This document shows positions 57,482 to 64,000 of a DNA stretch of 64,000 nt, in pieces; within the stretch, counting starts at the first letter, position 1, and every line of letters begins with the position of its first letter. The notes under the pieces are model-generated. The model made no database searches. It worked only from the letters and a program-made list of their open reading frames with translations, and was not told where the DNA came from. The position numbers and the translations under genes were made by a program. Source of the DNA: Curvularia sp. ZM96 (taxonomy: Eukaryota; Ascomycota; Dothideomycetes; Pleosporales; Pleosporaceae); the NCBI GenBank assembly GCA_022457065.1, contig JAJGBQ010000003.1:2976001-3040000 (forward strand). Reading direction: 5' to 3'.

Positions 57482-58931
57482 ATGGCCAGCGTCACCCCGG
57501 CGAAGCTCAAGAAGCTGCAGCTCGCAGAGCCGGCCAAGCGTGCCGCCCAGCTTGAGCGCATCAAGCCCATCATCACGTACTGGCGTGAGTACCGCTGCGG
57601 ACTGTGTTGCTGCTCACGACGCGCTTGCTAACAATTTCGTGGGTAGTGCGCTTCTACATGGTTCAGAAAATAATCGCTGGCGGACTGCATTCAGCCGACC
57701 AAGAATGCACGGCCTACACGACCGATCTGATGGAGAAGCTCGAGCAGGCGAAGGCTGAGAACCCCGCCGAGGATGCCTTGGTGGATGACACGGTCGCAAG
57801 CGCATACTGCGAGCAGTTCGCCCTCCAAACACTGGGCAAGGCGGAGCGTGAGATGGCTGAGAACAGGGTTAATGGGTCTGTCCGCCGTCAATTTCGTCGT
57901 TACGAGTGCCTGGGCTAACTTCTATGTACAGACAAACAGTCGACACGCTTCGCGCCGCGTCCACGTTTCTTGAGATGATGTCGATATGGAAGAACAACGA
58001 CCCAGAAATCGCCGCCAAAACAAAGTATGCCAAATACCATGCGCTACGCATCTTGAAAGCAATCAAAGCCGGCGAAGACCCCAATGCTACCAATCCTGTA
58101 CAAGAAACCCACGAACAGCCTGGCCAACCACCTGCCTTGGATCCCGAAGATCCTGAAGTTCAGCGTATAAATCAAGGCGCTCCGCCGCAAAGCCCACATC
58201 AACCATACGTTGAGTCGGCTCCAGATACCTCTGTGCAACCGTCGCCCAACTTCTCCGCTCCGCCGGTGTCACCGCCTCCACCTGACTTTCCCTCTGCTCC
58301 CACAGGATATACACAGTCGTCGCACAACGATGTATCTCCTATCTCGCAACCTATGCAATCCCGGCAAGGCTCTGTCACTTCAATCGGTGGAGGCTATTTC
58401 CCAAGGACAGATCCTCCCACTTTCACAGGCGAATCAGCAGCACCGGGCCTTCCAACAGCGCCTATGGATACAGACCCTTTGACGTCTTCTCTGCCGACTA
58501 GTCCACAAGCAGCACAAGCGCCAGAGCACTCTGATCCTGCGAGCTTCTACCAAAACCCTACATCACCACCGGCCGCTCCACCTGTCCAGCAACCACCTCC
58601 CCAAAATACCTACCAACCACCTCCTCAGAATCAATACACATCGCCATCACCACAGCCACCTCAACAGCAGTATGCACCACCGCCGATGGGCACTTTCTCG
58701 CCTCCTCAGCAACAACACACACCAGCACCTCACCCGAACCCATATGCTCAACCAACTCCGCTGCCACCCCAACCTTCACAACAGTATTCTAACGGTCCGT
58801 TTAAGAATGATGAAGACTCCATCATGTTGGCACAAAAGCATGCCAAATGGGCAATCTCTGCACTGAATTTTGAGGACGCCGATACTGCGGTAAAAGAACT
58901 GCGCATCGCTCTGAGGGCTTTGGGCGCATGA
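57482..58931 (+). CDS. VTA1: Vta1/LIP5, activator of Vps4 in the ESCRT pathway
   Basis: Predicted exons 57482-57584, 57647-57875 and 57932-58931 give 443 residues. The N-terminal helical MIT-like domain (PAKRAAQLERIKPIITYWLRFYMVQKII, ETA-type YCEQFALQTLGKAERE, TVDTLRAASTFLEMMSIW) is complete. A long Pro/Gln/Ser-rich linker (about residues 170-400) follows, and the C-terminal helices of the VSL domain are HAKWAISALNFEDADTAVKELRIALRAL. Vta1 binds ESCRT-III subunits and stimulates the AAA ATPase Vps4 during multivesicular body formation. The second intron is placed at 57876 (GTCTGT donor) from phase, which gives NRVNGQTVDT. The linker is longer than in yeast Vta1 (330 residues), as usual for filamentous fungi. 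Confidence 0.93.
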
Positions 58932-59365
58932 GGCTTGGATCATCTATCAGTAATATCCAAGAGTTTGCCACACATTGCATTTATGAAGCCCATGACATTT
59001 GGGTAGTTTGCTGTATACCCGTGTTTGTAAATTTGTCCACCATACAAGGAAACCCACGATGAGGGTGTGGTATGAGCGCATGTCGGATATAATCTAGACG
59101 CGAAGTTCAAGCATAAAATACAAAAAAGACAAGTAGTCGAGAGATTGACGCATAGACCCAAGAACCAAATCCCCACTTTGCGTCTGCTTCTGCCCTAGTC
59201 TGATGCCAAGATACGCGTGCACGTGCCTTTGAAGCAGAGCTTAAGAATGCCAATCCGAACCCATCTCTCATCCTCATCGACCTTCACAACACAAGGGCGA
59301 GCTGCATGTAGTCATGCTTCTGGGAGAGCCTCGCACCAGCTGTAACTCATGATACAGCGGCGACT
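58932..59365. other. Intergenic, promoter side of VPS33
   Basis: 3' flank of VTA1 and upstream region of VPS33, same strand. No gene seen. Confidence 0.45.
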
Positions 59366-61649
59366 ATGGCGCCCATAACACCTTTTAATGCGGCGGATAT
59401 AACCGAAAAAGCGCGGCGAGAGCTGCTTCTTCTGCTCGAGGGTGTAAGGTAATATCAGTGTCGCAAAGTGCTGCATCGTCTAACACATGCAACCAGATAA
59501 GAGGGAAGAAGAATCTCGTGCTTGAGAAAGCTCTTGCTGGCCCGCTGAACCTCCTCGTCAAGTTCTCAACCCTGCAGGAGTATGGCGTGGACAAGCCTTT
59601 CTTCCTGGAGAACGACAACGTCGACTCCTCACAACGCAACATTGTCTTTCTTGTCAGAGGCGAGAAGGCAAAGACTGTGATGGCTGTTGCTGGTAAGTGA
59701 AGCTTCCTGGCTTCCTTACTTCATTCCTCATGCTCCATAGCATGCTTTTTGGGTCAAAAAGTAGGCTAGGCAGATTTTTTTACCTACTCTGCCTGGCCAG
59801 TCTTGATCCCTAGAATAAACAAAGCACTTTTATTGGATTGCCTATTTTCTCCATATAGGAACAGTCTATTGTACGGTGCTAACATTGCAGATAGAGCAAA
59901 TAAAACGTATTCGACGCGACAGCGATATTGAACATGAATTCTCCATCTTCTGGGTACCTCGCCGTACGTTGACTTCGGACCAACTGCTTGAAGAAGCAGG
60001 CGTCTTGGGCGAGGCTAGTGTGAGCGAGTGGCCGTTATTCCTTGTGCCTCTCGCAGAGGATGTCCTGTCACTTGAGCTCGAAGATGCTGTGTCAGATTTG
60101 TATCTCGTATGTTGCCTTGCCTTGTCATCATGAATCTGAAGCTAACTATCTAAAGAGAAAGGACCCTACTGCCATCTACTTGTCGGCCAAAGCGTTGATG
60201 CTTCAGCAGCAAAAGTATGGACTCTTTCCACGAATCATTGGCAAAGGTGACAATGCAAAACGCCTTGCAGACTTGCTCATCCGCATGCGCACCGAGGTTG
60301 CAGCAAGTGAGACGTCTGCTGGTGGAGGGCCGTCGTTTCTGGGGTTGACACCTAGCTCCAACATGGACAGTCTTATCATCATTGATCGAGAAGTCGACTT
60401 TCCCACCGTGCTTCTAACTCAGCTGACGTATGAGGGTCTCATTGATGAGGTCTTCAACATCTCTGCTAACCAAACAGAAGTCGATTCTTCGGTTGTCGGC
60501 GGCGCAGCGCCTCAGCAAGGGCAGACAGGTTCGGCGTCTACGAGTATGAAGCGCAAGGTCGTGATTGATCCAAAAGACACGCTGTATGCCGATCTTGGAG
60601 ATGCCAATTTTGCCATTGTAGGCAATCTCCTGAACCAGGCAGCTCGGCGGCTCCAGAGCAGCACCGGGCGCGACCAGCTTGCCACAAAAACGACTTCGGA
60701 GCTGCGCGACTTTGTTGCCAAGCTTCCAGGCTATCAGGCTGAGCAGGCCAGTCTAAAATTGCATACCAGCCTTGCGGAGGAGATTATCAAGTTCACACGT
60801 ACGGATGTCTTCACGCGCAGCCTGGAAGTGCAGCAGAATATCATGTCCGGCGCAGACCCAACAACGCAGCATGACACGATTACCGAACTTATCAACCGCG
60901 ATGTCCCACTATCTGCTATCTTGCGCCTTCTGTGCTTAGAAAGTACAACCAATGCAGGCGTCCGTCCCAAAGACCTAGAAAACTTCAAACGCGCCATAAT
61001 CCAAGCATACGGCCCTCAGCATATGCTCACTCTCGCTTCTCTTGAGAAGATGGGTCTGCTCGCCCCACGAGGCGGTGTAAGTCTTGGTGGCGTAGGCGCG
61101 CCCGCAAAGCCAGGTAGCGTGACAAATTACACGCCATTGAGGAAGAGTCTGAAACTTTGGGACGACGATGTAAACGAAGCGGACCCTAACGATATTTCCT
61201 ATGCCTTCTCTGGCTACGCACCATTGAGCGTTCGCCTCGTCCAATCCGTTATTCAAAAACATACTCTTGCAAACCTGATCAAACCCCCCACTGACCCTAG
61301 GGCTTCCGCTCAAGCAAACCCCCTCGCCCAGGGCCTCCGCATATTCGATGATGCAACCAAATACATACGCGGTACGACATTTGACGAGGCGCAAAAGGGA
61401 GAGGAGAAGGCTGCCAAAGCGAGACAACTCCTGAACGGCAGTCAAGCCGAGAAGAACAAGACGATTGCTGTCTTCTTTGTTGGAGGCGTCACAAGGGCTG
61501 AGATTGCAACTTTGAGATTCATCGGCAATAAGTTGAAGGAGTCTGGGGGCGAAGGCAGAGGCACTCGCATTGTGGTGTGTGCAACGAACATCATCAGGGG
61601 TGACGAGTTGATTGGTAGTGCGGTCGAGAAGAGGAAATTCAAGGGCTAG
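59366..61649 (+). CDS. VPS33: Vps33, Sec1/Munc18 subunit of HOPS and CORVET
   Basis: Predicted exons 59366-59443, 59497-59692, 59895-60106 and 60156-61649 give 659 residues (yeast 691). SM-family blocks appear in order: IRGKKNLVLEKALAGPLNLL, IEHEFSIFWVPRRT, PTAIYLSAKALMLQQQKYGLFPRIIGKG, LIIIDREVDFPTVLLTQLTYEGLIDE, DTLYADLGDANFAIVGNLLNQ, LRLLCLESTTNAG and the C-terminal VFFVGGVTRAEIATLRF. The acidic WDDDVNEADPND loop is also typical. Vps33 templates SNARE assembly in the HOPS and CORVET tethers at vacuoles and endosomes. For intron 2 (202 bp) the acceptor was set at CAGATAG, not the TTGCAG 4 nt before, because only that keeps phase and gives VAEQIKRIRR. Confidence 0.95.
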
Positions 61650-62241
61650 GAAGCTTATGTGTATCGTGATGTTTCGGGTCTTTGCAGTTCTCAGTCTGGG
61701 TAATACCATGGCAGATGCAGTGGTCACCATATAGATCTGTAATGCTACAAGCTAATAAGAGTTGTGAAAAAAGGTATGACGTTTTCTAAGAAGACTGCTG
61801 GCAACTCGTCGTCTATGTTTACTGGAAATAACGAGCGCTACTCGTTCGGCGGTGCGCACATGGTCTAAACACCCAGCCGTACCGCTCGCGCAGTAGCGTC
61901 GCCGCCGTCCGCCCGCTTCCGACCATGGCACGTGCATGGCATTTTACGAATATACGACTAGTATGTGTACGAGGTGATGAGCTAAGAGTGCAAGTATGAA
62001 ATCGGGACCGCTAGTCCCCGCCCGTCCCCGACAAGCTGCGGGCCTGATGAGCCAAAATGGGGGGCAACGGTCGGCTTCACTATAGACAAAATAAGTATCG
62101 TGGATAATGCGTGTTGCAAGATAAAAGGGATAAGAGGAGCCATGAATGTAGAGGTATCCCTAGACAGCAAGACACCTGCAAGAGTTCTCAACTTCTTCAC
62201 ATTTTATCTTTTCATACTTTTCAGATCAAACTCTTTCTACA
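61650..62241. other. Intergenic, promoter side of the SDR gene
   Basis: 3' flank of VPS33 and upstream region of the SDR gene. No gene seen. Confidence 0.45.
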
Positions 62242-63042
62242 ATGGCCCACCAAAACCGCCTCGCAAACGCTCATGTCCTTGTCTTTGGCGGGACTTCAGG
62301 GATCGGCTTTGCTATAGCGTCCATGGCACTCTCCTACGGCGCCAAAGTCACAATTTCTGGCTCCGGTCAGCCCAAAGTAGACTCCAAAGTCGAATACCTA
62401 CGGTCTCTGTACCCAAATACTCCATCCGCCAATGTAGCTGGCGTCGCTGTCGACCTGCTTGACAAAGAGAACATGGAAGAAAACTTGAAAGCGATGCTCG
62501 ATAAGGCGACTGAAAACGGAAATAAAAAGATCGACCATATTGCCTTTACTGCAGGAGATGGTCTCACTCTGCCCAAACTCGGCGAGCTGGACGTATCTAC
62601 CACGCTCAACATGTTCACAGTCCGCTTCCTCGCAGCATGTGCGTTGGCCAAAGTCATTCACAACGGCGACTACATGCCAAAATCGTCGTCGAGTTCTATT
62701 ACGATGACCGGAGGCACAAATACACACCGTCCAACGCCAAACTTCTTTTTAGGTGCATCTGTCGGCGGCGCTCTTGAGGGCCTTACACGAGGCCTCGCCG
62801 TAGAAATGGCACCGATTCGCGTCAACGTGGTTCACCCGGGTGCCATTTACACAGAGCTGTTTGAGAAATATGTGGAAAATTCTTCGCCAGAGGAGGTGGA
62901 AAAGTTGAAGAAGATGTATAGTCTTACGGGCGAGTTTGGACGGCCAGAGGATATTGCGGAGGCGTATGGATGGATTATGAGGGATCGGTTTGCCAATGGC
63001 ACGCAGGTGAGCAGCGATGGCGGACGTCTGCTTGTTGGTTGA
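62242..63042 (+). CDS. SDR-fold protein without the YxxxK catalytic pair
   Basis: Single exon, 266 residues, the usual SDR length. The Rossmann glycine motif is GGTSGIG at residues 16-22 and the NNAG position reads AFTAGDG. Later blocks GALEGLTRGLAVEMAPIRVNVVHPGAIYTEL and FGRPEDIAEA...SSDGG fit the SDR C-terminal half. Where classical SDRs have YxxSK, this protein has LGASV (residues 170-174), so both the catalytic Tyr and Lys are replaced; the preceding Ser position lies in SSITMTGG. I recall bacterial relatives with a similar GAxVxGALEG block, so this may be a divergent branch and not a damaged gene. Function is unknown; it may bind NAD(P) without the standard chemistry. Confidence 0.88.
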   Translation: MAHQNRLANAHVLVFGGTSGIGFAIASMALSYGAKVTISGSGQPKVDSKVEYLRSLYPNTPSANVAGVAVDLLDKENMEENLKAMLDKATENGNKKIDHIAFTAGDGLTLPKLGELDVSTTLNMFTVRFLAACALAKVIHNGDYMPKSSSSSITMTGGTNTHRPTPNFFLGASVGGALEGLTRGLAVEMAPIRVNVVHPGAIYTELFEKYVENSSPEEVEKLKKMYSLTGEFGRPEDIAEAYGWIMRDRFANGTQVSSDGGRLLVG

Positions 63043-63456
63043 TAGTAGATTTTGTTTAGTGTAACGATGGGTGTTGTACGATACAATAGTGCGAGGTAAC
63101 GGCGAAGGTAAAGGCAAAGGCGCAGATGCGGTTAAATCTTAGTAATATAGTAGGTAAAGAAGCTTTAGGTAATTATGGATTGTTCTCTCTCTTACACTCT
63201 TCATCTCAATCGTGTAATATGTAGTAGCCGTGCAAGATACGTGTACTGGTATGGAGTACGGGACTCCTATGATAAGAGCTCTTCCAGCGTAGGCCCATGT
63301 GAAAAACAATGAGCTCGCCGTCGTGGCTAGCCTACTCTCACGTGCTTCACCTTTCCGCATACGTCACTAGTCCCATTCACACCATTCACTACCCAGGCAA
63401 AACAAACGAAAAACAGCAACAAAAAAATATCAAGTAATCCAATCTACTCCACATCT

Positions 63457-63527
63457 GTTGCTCCAGCGCCTGGAATCGAACCAGGCACCCTCCTAGCTTG
63501 CAACCCTGGTGGGACACTGAGTGGGTT
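63457..63527 (-). pseudogene. tRNA-like fragment with intact B box
   Basis: On the minus strand the T arm CCTGG-TTCGATT-CCAGG is perfect and includes a consensus Pol III B box (GGTTCGATTCC, 63472-63482). A TTGCAAG anticodon-loop-like heptamer and a CACTCAGTG A-box-like word lie at tRNA-like distances 5' of it, but the acceptor and D stems do not pair. A run of seven T lies about 30 nt past the 3' end (63421-63427). Reading the loop as TGC (Ala) or GCA (Cys) is uncertain. Most likely a decayed tRNA or tRNA-derived element. Confidence 0.5.
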
Positions 63528-63657
63528 TTTAGTTTCCTATGAACCCATTAGTAGCATCTCAATATTAAGAGTGCTCTTGCCGGTAGCACTTTAGCCCTAT
63601 GGCCTCGTTAGCAGTCTAATGTTTATTGTTGGGTACCCACCCAGTGTCCTGCTAGGA
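63491..63657. repeat. Imperfect inverted repeat
   Basis: The plus-strand words CTCCTAGC and GGACACTGAGTGGG (63491-63526, with a 14-nt insertion TTGCAACCCTGGTG between them) match the reverse complement of 63636-63657, which reads CTCCTAGCAGGACACTGGGTGGG. The arms overlap the tRNA-like fragment. Inner parts (CATTAGTAGC against CATTAGACTGC) are weakly complementary too. Confidence 0.55.
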
Positions 63658-64000
63658 GCCCACCCGACCGCGGAGTAGAGAGGATTGCTTGATGGTGAGA
63701 TGCAGAATGTGTGGGTATTTGTAGTAGAAGAAAATGAGGGAGGTGATGGCGTGAATATGGTGGAGCGACGGGCGTTTGCTGTTTGCTTCCACCGCGTGTA
63801 CGCACCACTGTCCTTTCACGTACGATATCGGCATGAATTTCAATGCTATCGACGCTCAGCAGACTAAGCAGCATTGCCAGAAGGGCTTCGTTAGCATAGT
63901 AGTTTAGTCCTATATTATTAGTTTGCTTGCATGCGTTCCGCTATCACCATTGTGAAGAGAGTAGCATCATGGATGAGACTATCATAGGCCGTATCTCATC

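Larger units (their letters stand above)
63043..64000. other. Right-edge intergenic stretch
   Basis: No protein gene supported. Contains the tRNA-like fragment and an imperfect inverted repeat listed separately. Frames at 63139-63360 and 63623-63874 look like chance. Confidence 0.4.

Noticed and set aside
1..64000. CRISPR arrays, prophage, bacterial operons, secondary-metabolite cluster, intact transposase
   Set aside because: Spliceosomal introns show this to be a fungal nuclear region, and no polyketide synthase, peptide synthetase, reverse transcriptase or transposase motif is visible in any frame.

Overview
The window reads as nuclear DNA of a filamentous ascomycete (Pezizomycotina), most likely a dothideomycete of the Pleosporales type. 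Genes carry many short introns of about 45-65 bp with GT(A/G)AGT-like donors, CTAAC branch points and CAG/TAG acceptors. Both strands are used and there are no operons. A lone dispersed 5S rRNA gene is present, and the gene set is typically ascomycete: a TamA-like Zn2Cys6 regulator, a GH128 glucanase, a DUF2235 protein, a Vps3844 protein and an SMP/LEA-like protein. Placement to order is inference. I reconstructed 24 protein genes by joining exons so that reading phase and conserved motifs continue across each junction; nearly all splice sites are predictions from sequence alone.

Layout. 0.4-8.6 kb: SMP-repeat stress-type protein (-), DUF2235 hydrolase-like protein (-), 5S rRNA (-) and a Zn2Cys6 regulator resembling TamA/Dal81 (-). 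8.6-12.3 kb: no gene I can support. 12.3-18.1 kb: CKS1 (-), a small membrane protein (-), a conserved protein of unknown function (-) and a GPI-anchored Ser/Thr-rich cell-surface protein (+). 18.5-26.7 kb: RFC2 (-), NPL4 (-), SEC66 (+), VPS3844-like (-) and a probable mitochondrial protein of unknown function (+). 26.7-29.5 kb: empty. 29.5-34 kb: secreted GH128 glucanase (+) and RAD17 (-). 34.9-42.2 kb: one very large five-exon gene (+) for a 2,280-residue coiled-coil and repeat protein. 42.8-49 kb: SDC1 (+), RPS13 (-), PEX13 (+) and a UBE2W-type E2 (+). 49-55.6 kb: the ribosome-associated Hsp70 gene SSB1 (-) between two AT-rich gene-free stretches. 55.6-63 kb: PDI-related protein (-), VTA1 (+), VPS33 (+) and an SDR-fold protein (+). 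The right end holds a tRNA-like fragment beside an imperfect inverted repeat.

How the genes relate. This is mostly a conserved housekeeping block. Several products act in protein folding, degradation and trafficking: Ssb on nascent chains, Sec66 in ER translocation, a PDI in the ER, Npl4 with Cdc48, a UBE2W-type E2, Pex13 in peroxisome import, and Vta1, Vps33 and Vps3844 in endosome-vacuole traffic. Three act in the cell cycle or replication checkpoint: Cks1, Rfc2 and Rad17, the last two being subunits of one alternative clamp loader. Co-location does not imply co-regulation.

The least expected signals are a higher-order array of palindromes inside one intron of SSB1, an 8-nt and a 12-nt micro-exon that restore conserved motifs, the repeat architecture of the giant protein, and an SDR that has lost its YxxxK catalytic pair.
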